From Bordetella genomosp. 4 (GTDB taxonomy: Bacteria; Pseudomonadota; Gammaproteobacteria; Burkholderiales; Burkholderiaceae_B), in the NCBI RefSeq assembly GCF_002261185.1, contig NZ_NEVQ01000002.1, positions 1 to 50,543 on the forward strand: a stretch of 50,543 nucleotides of DNA. Reading direction: 5' to 3'. This document shows positions 8,232 through 17,000 of this stretch, one piece after another. Numbering within the stretch: the stretch's first letter is position 1; each line of letters opens with the position of its first letter. Under the pieces are notes generated by a model, which had not been told where the DNA came from, did not search any database, and saw only the letters and a list, made by a program, of their open reading frames with translations. Both the position numbers and the translations under genes were made by a program.

Positions 8232-9626
8232 ATGGGTAAGCTGGTTCTATTGCTGTTGGGTTTGGACTACCTGCACAAACGCGCAAGAGCCCTTGTCATC
8301 ACCGGTTATCTATTGGTATTGGTGGGAGTGGTCGTGCTGATCGATGCCACGGATGGTGTCGCCTACTTCCCGCTGGAGCTCTTTGCCATATTGTTCATCA
8401 TCGATGGCGTCTCCACTTTGCTCATTGCGCAATCCGGCGTGGGCGGCCAACGCGTCTTGCGCTACGCCAAGGGCATTTTCGTATTATTAGCGGGTATCTT
8501 GGTATTGGCTGGCCATCATCACGGCCATTTTGTCCTGTCGATGATTTTCGGCCTGCTGTTCCTGGCCGACGGGCTGATGCAGAGCATCTCCGCCTACGTC
8601 GTGCGATATCGCCGGTGGCGTTATGTGCTCGCATCGGGCATTGCCGAGATCCTGCTCGCGATATTCTTTTTCCAACCCTATCCTACGCATTATGTCGGCA
8701 CCGTCCCGTACTGCATCGCGCTGTTCCTGATCTTTGCCGGTTTGAAACTGGTGGCCCTGGCTCGCCGAGTCCGCAGCTTGAAATCCAATCCAGCCCTGGC
8801 GACAAATGCCCGCCCCGATTTCATGCCGACCAAGGTCGCCAATGCCAGGCCCACTACCTACGACGGCCCGCCAGCAGATTCCGACCATGCCCTGACGGTG
8901 CACATTTGGACTCCCTCAGGATCCGCGAAATCGGAAACCCGGAACTACCTTTTGGTAAATCGCTATATCGCCGCCGTCGACGTCAATGGCGTGGTGTCCA
9001 CCGGCCACGCGGCGCTGGAATCTCCCGAAGGCGTATACGTCAGTCTCTATCCGGCTCAGGAAATCGATCATTCCCCCGAACAGTTCGGCAATCTGCTACG
9101 CGCCACAGATGCCAACAACGTTCCGGGCACGTTCCAACCGGACTATGCCACCGAGTCCAAAGCCTGGTGCCCCTCCACCGTTCAAGTCCGCATACGCAAC
9201 TACGATCCCGCAAAGCTGCAAGCATTCTGGGACGAGTATCGGCAAAACACCACCTATAACCTGACATACCGTAATTGCTCGACTTCCGTCGCTAGAGCGC
9301 TGGAGGCTGCCGTGGACGGAGCCGTAGGGCACTTGCATGGTCCGAACGCCGGATGGGCTGTATTGCTGCGCCTGCTGATCACGCCGGAACTCTGGGTAGC
9401 AGCCCAGATCCGCAAGCGCGCGGTGACAATGGCCTGGACGCCAGGCCTGATGCTGGACTACGCCCGTGCAGTGAGCATGCTGGCCGATCCTCGTCCGTTT
9501 GGATGGTGGAAAGTCTCGCAGTCGGCAATTCGAAAAATCGCCGCCATGCGAGCCGGCTGGCGTGCCCAAGACCGCGAAGCTGCCTCGCACCATACCGAAA
9601 CACCAACCTCGCGAGAGCCCTCGTAA
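8232..9626 (+). CDS. HdeD-like membrane protein with C-terminal permuted papain-like domain
   Basis: 464 residues. Residues about 1-185 contain six hydrophobic segments in the DUF308/HdeD (acid-resistance membrane protein) pattern. From about 225 onward a soluble domain carries a possible catalytic pair, His259 (STGHAAL) and Cys349 (YRNCSTS), in the His-before-Cys order typical of circularly permuted NlpC/P60-type and DUF4105-type proteins. A peptidase, amidase or acyl-transfer role is possible but not shown. The next gene, 59 bases on, has the same His...Cys arrangement, so the two probably act together at the inner membrane. The start ATG has only a weak upstream AGGA. Confidence 0.7.
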   Translation: MGKLVLLLLGLDYLHKRARALVITGYLLVLVGVVVLIDATDGVAYFPLELFAILFIIDGVSTLLIAQSGVGGQRVLRYAKGIFVLLAGILVLAGHHHGHFVLSMIFGLLFLADGLMQSISAYVVRYRRWRYVLASGIAEILLAIFFFQPYPTHYVGTVPYCIALFLIFAGLKLVALARRVRSLKSNPALATNARPDFMPTKVANARPTTYDGPPADSDHALTVHIWTPSGSAKSETRNYLLVNRYIAAVDVNGVVSTGHAALESPEGVYVSLYPAQEIDHSPEQFGNLLRATDANNVPGTFQPDYATESKAWCPSTVQVRIRNYDPAKLQAFWDEYRQNTTYNLTYRNCSTSVARALEAAVDGAVGHLHGPNAGWAVLLRLLITPELWVAAQIRKRAVTMAWTPGLMLDYARAVSMLADPRPFGWWKVSQSAIRKIAAMRAGWRAQDREAASHHTETPTSREPS

Positions 9627-9685
9627 GCATAGATGACCACTTCGGCGTCCGCTGACAGCTCGGTGCCCCACACGAAAATCCTGCC

Positions 9686-10693
9686 GTGAAACGGAAAACA
9701 AAAGCCATGCTCTTACACACTGTGATTGTGCTTGCGGTATTGGCCGTAGCACTCTGGGGAGCGCTTGCGCTTTGGTTTCAGGCTCCTCTGCGTATTATTT
9801 TTGTGGCGGCATGGATTGTGTTGGCGATCGCTGCGGCCATCGGAGTAATACGGGGAACCTATCTCCCTCTCGCCCTGTTCGCAGCCGCATGGATTGTGAT
9901 GCAGGCCTGGTGGTGGTTGGGCGTACGTCCATCGAATACCCGGCAATGGATGCCGGAGGTAGCCGAACAGACTTACGGATCCGTCAACGGCAATCTGGTC
10001 ACAGTGCACAATGTGCGTAATTTCGAATGGCGTTCCAGGACCGACTACGATCCGCGCTGGGAAACGCGCACCTATGACCTGAGCAAGCTGCAGTCCGTCG
10101 ACATGGCGTTGTCATATTGGGGCCGCCCGGCCATTGCCCACACCATGGTGTCGTTCGGGTTCTCCGATGGGCAATACGTGATTTTTTCTGTCGAGATCCG
10201 TCGCAAGTTAGGCGATAAGTTCTCCGAAATCGGAGGGTTCTTCCGTCAATACGAACTCGCGGTGCTCGCCTCTACCGAACAGGACAGCCTGCGCGTACGC
10301 ACCAACGTACGCGGCGAGGAAGGCTACCTGTATCGAATACAAATGCCCCCGGATGCCGCCCGGGCGCTGTTCCTGTCGTACCTGGACACGGCCAACCAGT
10401 TACGCGACCACCCCCGTTTCTACAATACCGTCACGGCCAACTGCACCACCATCATTTATCAGCTGGCCAAGCAGATCGTACCTGGCCTGCCCCTTGATCG
10501 CCGGCTATTGTTATCCGGTTACCTACCCGAATACATGTACGAACTGGATGCGCTATCGGGGGCCGATAGCATCGAGGCCTATCGACGCGCCGGCCACTAC
10601 ACGCAGCGCGCGCTAGCCAACAAGGACATCGCGAATTTCTCGCAGGATATTCGAAGAGGTGTCCCGGGTATTGCCGAGCCGGCAGCGCACTGA
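9686..10693 (+). CDS. DUF4105 (Lnb N-terminal-like) membrane protein
   Basis: 335 residues. Two or three hydrophobic helices occupy the first 80 residues. A DUF4105-type domain follows: His152 (AIAHTMVSFGF) and Cys253 (TANCTTIIYQL) are placed as in that family, which resembles permuted papain-like enzymes and the N-terminal domain of lacto-N-biosidase-like proteins. It may start at GTG 9686 or at ATG 9707 (residue 8), which has GGAAAAC before it. It is probably co-transcribed with the HdeD-like gene upstream. The reaction is unknown; the Cys-His pair is what suggests an enzyme. Confidence 0.75.
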   Translation: MKRKTKAMLLHTVIVLAVLAVALWGALALWFQAPLRIIFVAAWIVLAIAAAIGVIRGTYLPLALFAAAWIVMQAWWWLGVRPSNTRQWMPEVAEQTYGSVNGNLVTVHNVRNFEWRSRTDYDPRWETRTYDLSKLQSVDMALSYWGRPAIAHTMVSFGFSDGQYVIFSVEIRRKLGDKFSEIGGFFRQYELAVLASTEQDSLRVRTNVRGEEGYLYRIQMPPDAARALFLSYLDTANQLRDHPRFYNTVTANCTTIIYQLAKQIVPGLPLDRRLLLSGYLPEYMYELDALSGADSIEAYRRAGHYTQRALANKDIANFSQDIRRGVPGIAEPAAH

Positions 10694-10710
10694 CACTGCT
10701 CCACTACCCG

Positions 10711-11838
10711 CTACGACGGCCGCCGCAACGTAATTTCCGTGATCTCCGAGGGGCGCCCGATACGTTGTGGAAAGCCGGGCCACAGGCCAGCGCCATTGCT
10801 CACATACAACGACATGCCATCGACATCGTAGAGACCCGAAACGAACCCGGCATTAAAGCGCGCCACGAGCAAATCGAACCCACGAATATGTCCGCCATGG
10901 GTGTGGCCCGACAGTTGCAGGTCCACCCCTTGCCCGCGATTATTTCTGGCATTGCCAGGACGGTGATCCATCAGAATGACAGGTACGCCTTGCGGCCTGC
11001 CGGCCAATGCTTTGGCCACGTCAGGGCCGATCTGGCCATAACGGGATCCAACCTGATCAGGTACGCCCGCGATGACCAGCTCAGCTGCACCCTCGCGAAT
11101 CACGGTGTGCTCATTCTCCAGCACGGTGATACCCAGCCCGCGAAAGGCCTCTATCCACTGCGAATAGGCGGCGTAATACTCATGATTGCCCGCGACGGCG
11201 TAGACCCCGTCCTTGGCGGCCAACCTTCCCAAAGGAGGGATATCGTTTGCGCGCGTCGATGGCGTGCCATCCACCAGATCCCCGGAAATCAGTATCAAAT
11301 CGGGATTCAGCGCATTCGCCTGGTTCACCACGGCATCCACCCAGGGGCGATCCAGAAGACGGCTAACGTGCAAATCAGTCAGATGCACAATGCGATAGCC
11401 ATCGAACTCCGCTGCCAGCCCTGCAACAGGCAACTCCATCTTGCGTATGTCAGGCACGCGTACGGCCTGCGATGTTCCCCAAGCGCCTAGCGCCAGAGCC
11501 GACACCGCCATGGCATGGGGCAACTTGTGCCCAGCCAACAACCGCCTTCCGACAGGCCGGGAAACCAGATATAGCAGCCCGCCCAGCACATCCCTGATCA
11601 GCAGGAAGCATGCCAACAGGATCAGCGCACCATAAGCGACACCAAAGCCGATGATGAGCCAACGCGGGCTTTCCGGTGACGCCATGGTTCCGGCGACCCG
11701 GCTGACCAGCCATTGATGCTCTGCCACGATCAACACAGCCACTGACAGAACGGCCTTTACCGTGAGGCCCAGCTTCAGTTGCCATACATAACGCCACGCC
11801 ACGTAAAAACCGATCAGACCCGCCGCCAACAGAAACAC
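10711..11838 (-). CDS. membrane-anchored metallophosphoesterase
   Basis: 375 residues. Four hydrophobic helices (about residues 1-145) precede a calcineurin-like phosphoesterase domain. The metal-binding motifs are all visible in order: DLHVSR, GDLVDG, GNHEYY, then GHTHGG near the C-terminus. The family (YkuE/YaeI-like) hydrolyses phosphoesters or pyrophosphate bonds such as those in lipid-linked substrates, with two metal ions. The start is a GTG with GGGATAG upstream. It converges on the DUF4105 gene with an 18-base gap. Substrate unknown. Confidence 0.88.
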   Translation of the reverse strand: MFLLAAGLIGFYVAWRYVWQLKLGLTVKAVLSVAVLIVAEHQWLVSRVAGTMASPESPRWLIIGFGVAYGALILLACFLLIRDVLGGLLYLVSRPVGRRLLAGHKLPHAMAVSALALGAWGTSQAVRVPDIRKMELPVAGLAAEFDGYRIVHLTDLHVSRLLDRPWVDAVVNQANALNPDLILISGDLVDGTPSTRANDIPPLGRLAAKDGVYAVAGNHEYYAAYSQWIEAFRGLGITVLENEHTVIREGAAELVIAGVPDQVGSRYGQIGPDVAKALAGRPQGVPVILMDHRPGNARNNRGQGVDLQLSGHTHGGHIRGFDLLVARFNAGFVSGLYDVDGMSLYVSNGAGLWPGFPQRIGRPSEITEITLRRPS

Positions 11839-11924
11839 TTGCGTCTATCCCGTAGAAAATTGAGCAATCCGAGAGCCAAACTGCCCGAGGCAGGCGAGTC
11901 TACAAGACAATCTCAGTCACCCTA

Positions 11925-12098
11925 CTGACCGGTGACTGACAGTTTTGTCAGAATAGCCCAAGGTCCTCCTTGACCTGAGCGCATCGTAGAGCCGGCCTGG
12001 CATGCCCGCCGCATCGGGAATCAACTCGACATCAATTTTCTTGACATCTCTGTCAGCTTTCTGACCGCGAATCGTCAGTTTGATGTCACCGCTCTGAC
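11925..12098. promoter_or_regulatory. CTGAC/GTCAG half-site cluster
   Basis: The 388 bases between the phosphoesterase and the LysR gene hold no believable gene. They carry seven CTGAC or GTCAG pentamers at 11925, 11936, 11947, 12052, 12061, 12074 and 12094; about 0.3 would be expected by chance in 174 bases. Two pairs form perfect palindromes, CTGACA-GTTT-TGTCAG (11936-11951) and GTCAG-CTTT-CTGAC (12052-12065). This is likely a multi-site operator, perhaps for the adjacent LysR protein. Confidence 0.6.
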
Positions 12099-12225
12099 AG
12101 CGGCAGCGCTCTACAGTGACACACATCGGCAACTGGGCTACTGGTCCTTGATCGTTGCTGACATCAATGCTGCCGCGCAATTGCATTGCGTATCCCCGTC
12201 ATCGACCTCAAAAAGGGCTAATGTC

Positions 12226-13239
12226 ATGGAACGAACCGGATCAGGTTTCGACTTTAACTTCAACGACATTGCGGTTTTCGTACAAGTCGCGAAACAACGC
12301 AGCATCTCCCGCACCGCGGAGCAGACGGGGATGCCCGCATCGACCGTGTCACGCCGCCTGAGCATGCTGGAGGAACGTCTTGGCGTACAGCTCCTGTCGC
12401 GCACGACCAGGCGCATCCTGCTGACAGAAGCAGGGAAGCTTTATTACGAACACTGCCATCAACTCATTGAGCAGGCGCAGGACGCGCAAGACCTATTGCT
12501 GGACCATGGTGCACAGCCACGCGGCACCCTCAAGGTACTGCTACCGGACATGCTGGACGCCATTGAACTGCCTGTTTTCATTCCGCAGTTTGCGCGCGCC
12601 TGGCCTGAACTGCAGTTTCGCTATGACTATCACCACGGCCCGCAGTGGGAACAGCATCGCGATTTTGACGTCGCGTTGCGTTGGGGTACACAGCTCAACA
12701 GCGATCTAGTCGCGCGCAGTATCGCTCAGATCGAATTCGGTCTCTATGCTTCCGAAGACTATCTCAAAAAGCGTGGCATGCCTAAACATCCCGGTGAACT
12801 GACGCTGCATGATTGCGTTTATGCCGACCTATGCAAAGAGCTCGTCAGCTGGACCTTTCGCAGCTCGGGACAGCCGCTCGTGGTCGAACCGCAAAGCCGT
12901 CTCGGCCTCAGTGACATGAACCTGGCACACCGTCTCGCATGCGAAGGCGCCGGCATCGTGGCCTTGCCGCTTTCGACAAAGATCGACGAATCATTGATAC
13001 CGGTTCTGCCCACGTGGCGGCTTGCTCCGATCACGCTATATGCCATGTATTCGGGCCGCACGCCGCCCGCCCGAGTCCGGGTTTTTATCGATGCGCTGAT
13101 CGAGCATGCCAAAGGACGGCATGCAGGTGTACCGAACTCGAAATTTTCCCTAAAGCACACGCCAAGCCCATCCCAACCGGATCATCGTCTCGTCAGCAAG
13201 TCAGCGCTCCGGCACATAGATCATGCGTCCGTCATCTAA
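12226..13239 (+). CDS. LysR family transcriptional regulator
   Basis: 337 residues. Helix-turn-helix at about residues 15-75 (FNDIAVFVQVAKQRSISRTA, then TGMPASTVSRRLSMLEERLG), then a LysR effector domain of the CrgA/DsdC-like subgroup. The frame is open back to 12148, but the ATG at 12226 follows AAAAGGG by about 9 bases and sets the helix-turn-helix at the normal distance from the N-terminus. The last 39 bases overlap the convergent DUF2149 gene, so the C-terminal tail is longer than usual. It may bind the half-site cluster just upstream. Whether it controls the metal-uptake operon next door is unknown. Confidence 0.87.
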   Translation: MERTGSGFDFNFNDIAVFVQVAKQRSISRTAEQTGMPASTVSRRLSMLEERLGVQLLSRTTRRILLTEAGKLYYEHCHQLIEQAQDAQDLLLDHGAQPRGTLKVLLPDMLDAIELPVFIPQFARAWPELQFRYDYHHGPQWEQHRDFDVALRWGTQLNSDLVARSIAQIEFGLYASEDYLKKRGMPKHPGELTLHDCVYADLCKELVSWTFRSSGQPLVVEPQSRLGLSDMNLAHRLACEGAGIVALPLSTKIDESLIPVLPTWRLAPITLYAMYSGRTPPARVRVFIDALIEHAKGRHAGVPNSKFSLKHTPSPSQPDHRLVSKSALRHIDHASVI

Positions 13240-13509
13240 ACGGTACGTCACGCCCGCCCGGGCGCCCTGCCCTTGTCCGACCTCGCCACTTGATTCATAT
13301 CGCGTCAACTCCTGGCCCTCTTTGATCGTGATACGCATATCCGATTCGCCAGGATTCTCGACCACGACAACTTTATCTTGTGAAAACGGGCTCAAAGGGT
13401 TCTCGGCAATCACCACCATCAAGACACCAATGATCACCAGGAATAAGTCAATCAGATTGACGACTGACAGCATGGGATCATTGGCTTCGTCGTCATCGAG
13501 GAAGCGCAT
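13201..13509 (-). CDS. DUF2149 protein, ExbD-like topology
   Basis: 102 residues, starting at an ATG that overlaps the preceding stop codon by one base (TGATG). A single transmembrane helix near the N-terminus reads NLIDLFLVIIGVLMVV, preceded by DDDEANDPMLSVV. It resembles the ExbD/TolR helix, including an in-membrane Asp (residue 21) where ExbD has its proton-carrying Asp. The remaining 60 or so residues would lie in the periplasm. DUF2149 proteins are known to occur beside CobN-like and MotA/TolQ/ExbB-like genes. I infer that it is the second subunit of an ion-driven motor with the next gene. Last gene of the receptor operon. Confidence 0.8.
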   Translation of the reverse strand: MRFLDDDEANDPMLSVVNLIDLFLVIIGVLMVVIAENPLSPFSQDKVVVVENPGESDMRITIKEGQELTRYESSGEVGQGQGARAGVTYRLDDGRMIYVPER

Positions 13510-14021
13510 CACAATCCTCCCTTGTCTTGACGCTGACGCTCGAGGTCGCGCAGATCCTGTAATAACCAACGCCGGCGTATCGTCAAGATAAAGAAACAGA
13601 TACTCGCTGCCAACAGCGCCAAGATAACAGCGGAAAACGCAGCAACCATATTGCGGCCCACGGCGGCGCCGTCGTTATTGCCCAGCGCCAGCAATGCCGG
13701 TCCCATGGGAATCATGGTCGCAATCAGACCCAGCATCGGCGCAGAGCGTGACACAATGCGCAGCCATTCCAATTGCCTCATGATCCACAGCTCAATGTCG
13801 TCGCTGGTTAGCCTGTTTCCGTTCCCATATGTTGCCCTATCGGCAAACACAAACAATGCCCGAGGATGAGAAGACCTCCGCCGCTGCCAGGCCTCGACGG
13901 CAAATGCTCCCAGCATGAACAGGGCATAACCCAAGGCCAAAGCGATCAACAACATCACCGGGGCCAAAAAAACACGCGACACGGCATATAGCAGCGTTTC
14001 GATTTCCGCAAAAAAAGACAT
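13509..14021 (-). CDS. MotA/TolQ/ExbB proton channel family protein
   Basis: 170 residues with three hydrophobic helices: about 16-40, 105-125 and 128-152. The family signature before the second helix reads SRSAPMLGLIATMIPMGPAL, equivalent to the APLLGLLGTV motif of ExbB/TolQ. ExbB-type proteins form the pentameric proton channel that powers outer-membrane transport or periplasmic work. AGAGGG lies 4-5 bases before the ATG and 20 bases separate it from the chelatase-like gene. There is no tonB gene beside it, and its partner seems to be the DUF2149 protein instead of a normal ExbD. Confidence 0.87.
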   Translation of the reverse strand: MSFFAEIETLLYAVSRVFLAPVMLLIALALGYALFMLGAFAVEAWQRRRSSHPRALFVFADRATYGNGNRLTSDDIELWIMRQLEWLRIVSRSAPMLGLIATMIPMGPALLALGNNDGAAVGRNMVAAFSAVILALLAASICFFILTIRRRWLLQDLRDLERQRQDKGGL

Positions 14022-14041
14022 AAACCCTCTGAGATGATGTG

Positions 14042-17000
14042 TTATTGCATAGCGCGGCGGACGTGCCGGCTACGCAATCCCTGACGCAATGCGCCGCTAC
14101 CGAGCAAAATCAGCATCAGCAACAATACCCACCGGGACGAAATGTCCTCGGAAACCGCAGCGGGTTCGACGGGCTCCAGGACTTGCCCCTGAACAGACTG
14201 CGGCGACTCTGCAGCGGGAGAGTCGGGCTGGTTCGGTTTTGCCGCAGGCACGGCATTCGACGTAGCGCTTGCCTCCAGACCGAACCCCTGGGCCATATCG
14301 GCAATGTACTGTCGTGTCACCTCGGCGCCGGTATCGACGTCGAACCGCTGCGCCAGCTCCTGCCAACGTTCTGCCAACGCCCGGCGCGTCTGCTCCGAAG
14401 CGTCCCAATACCCTTTTCGAATCGCTTCCGCCATACGCTCCAGCACCTGGGCCTGTGCCGTCGGATTGTGTTGTTCGAACCATTGCCGGGTTCCCAGCGC
14501 CCGCGTATCGCTGACGTAGGTATCGAACAGAGCCTGCCACTGATCGTCACGCACCGTACTAGCATCCGCCGCCTGCCAGCCAAAGAGGTTGTTCGTCACG
14601 TTCAATACCTGCAACGTGCCGGAGTATCCTTCTTTCTGCATGGCCTCTATCCATCGTGGGTTCAAGTAACGCTCGCGCAATTCGGCAGACAAGAAGCGTG
14701 CGAGCCCCGTGGTCCGGATCTCACCGTCGCGCAGGTCAGAGATCATCAGTTGAGGTGCCTGCCCATCGAGATGACGGACCGCAGCCGATAGCCCCCCCAA
14801 AAACTCGAACGGGTGATCCGTGGACAACACGCCATGCAATGTGGACGAGCGCGACATGATGACTGCCTGGGTTCCTCGCAACTGCGCGGCAAACACATTG
14901 GCTTGTGCCGGACTCTCACCCCACCCCTCTGCGCCATAGGCATATTGGCTGCTGAGCAAGAACTGTTTCCCCAACGCCGCGTCATCGTCCCATTGAGTCG
15001 AATCCAGCGCCAGATGCGGCACACCCGTTCCGTATTCGCCGGGCGCATTGCTGAAAATGCGATAACGGGCTGCCACGGCTGCTGCGTCAGCAGAAAGGCC
15101 TGCCTCGTTCAGCGCGGCTGCAGTACGCTGATTGTTGAGTGCAATCGGATTACCGGGCTCGTTCAACGCGGCCAGTCTTGTCAGTGCCTCATCCAGCAGG
15201 CGCATGAAACTGTCGAACTGATCGCGATACACCCCTGTGACCTGCACCACCACGTCAACCCTGGGACGGCCCAACTCGGCAGTGGGGATGATGTCCAATG
15301 AGACAACCCTTCCACCACTATCCCAAACCGGCCGCAAGCCCAGTGCGTGCAGGACCTGCGCCTCGGTCACCCCTAGATGCCGAGTCGCCTCGGACGCCCA
15401 TAGACTGAATGCGAGCTTTTGCGGCCGGGCTCCCGCATGTTCATGTTGAAAAGCCTGTACCAATTGCTCATAGGCAGTGGCAGCCGCTTCATAGGCCGCC
15501 TGCGTAGGCACCTTGTCGGCCTCGAAGGCGTATAAATTTCGCCCACTGCGCACGTCCGGATTACGTATGGGATCTCCCCCCGCACCGGGAATAACAAAGC
15601 GCCCTGCCAGACCTGCCAATAACATGTCGTTCTCTTGCGTGTCTTGCAGATGCGCATCCAGCTCGCGAGCGCGCTGCTCGAATACCGCCAGTGAGGAGGG
15701 CATCTCATTTCCGGCGGGGCTCAACATCTGCGCTACGGCGTGATAAGCGGGACTATCCTGCAATCCCTGCTCACCCGCAAAACGTTCGTCCTGGTCGATA
15801 TCCAATGCGTCGTACAAAGGCCGGCCCAATTGCTGCATCACCGTGCTGATACGATGCTCGACCTGTGCCGCCTGGCCGAACGTGTGCAATCCCAGGGGCA
15901 TGGCACGGCGGGCCAGCTCATGCAGATGATCATGCAACTGCTGCAGAAAACCACTGAAGTCCTGCTCGGCCTGTTGCGCAGTCCATCCCAGATCGTCGTT
16001 CAGATGAGCCTGAACCGCGGCACTGCGAATCTGATGGCTGACCTGCTCACGCACCGCCCCGTCGTCGAGTTGCTGGTACTCGTGAATCCATTGATGCAGA
16101 TCGCGCAGTTGATCGTACAAGCCCGCAGGCGCAAACGGCGGCGTCTGGTGGCTGACGATGACAGCACGTCCCCGGCGTTTAGCCTGAATAGCCTCGCTCA
16201 CGTTGTCCTGGATGTATGGATAGAACACAGGCAGATTACCCACGCTGAGCCACGGATAATCCGTCGCCGCCAATCCTCGATCCTTGCCGGGTAACCATTC
16301 CTGCGTGCCATGCGTGCCTAGATGGATCAATGCATGGGCTGCATACTGCTGCTGCAAATACAGATAGGCCGCCATATAGAGGTGGTCGGGAGCACTGCTC
16401 ATGTCATGATAGTGATCCCCTGCGCCAAAGGCCCGCGGCATTTGCGGCATCACCACGAAATTCCCGAGCTGCCAACGCGGAATCACAAAGTAGCGCTTGC
16501 CCTTTATTTCCCGTACCGCCTGATGCTGTGCGGGAACGCCTGCTCGCCGCAACTCGTCTTGACGCGCAACCGGCAACGCCGACAACCATTGTTCATAATC
16601 CTCCAACGGGTAGAGCGCTGCTAGATCGTCATCCAGCAGCGACTCTAGCGGCACGGTGCCATACAACGCGCCCAGCATACGCTGCGCCGTTTCAATGATT
16701 TCGGTTTCACCGACGGGCTTTCCCACCGCGTATCCCTGCGCTGCCAACGCCGCCTGGATAGACATGATGCTTCTGGGAATATTCAGGTGCGAAGCTCCCA
16801 GATTTTTCTCGCCAGCTGGATAGTTCCAGAACATCAATGCCAGCTTTTTCTGTGGCTCTGGCGTGTGACGCAACGCGACGAGGCTGCGCAACTTTCCCAT
16901 CAAGGCATCGACTTGTGCAGGCAGCAGGTCGCTGACACCTGCAGTGCTCGCAGACAAGACGAGCGGGTCGCTGACTCCCCAGCCTTCGGGGCCGGCCAAA

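Noticed and set aside
11917-12186. 89-residue minus-strand frame between the phosphoesterase and the LysR gene
   Set aside because: It runs through the CTGAC/GTCAG half-site cluster and the LysR leader, has no family resemblance and no ribosome-binding site.
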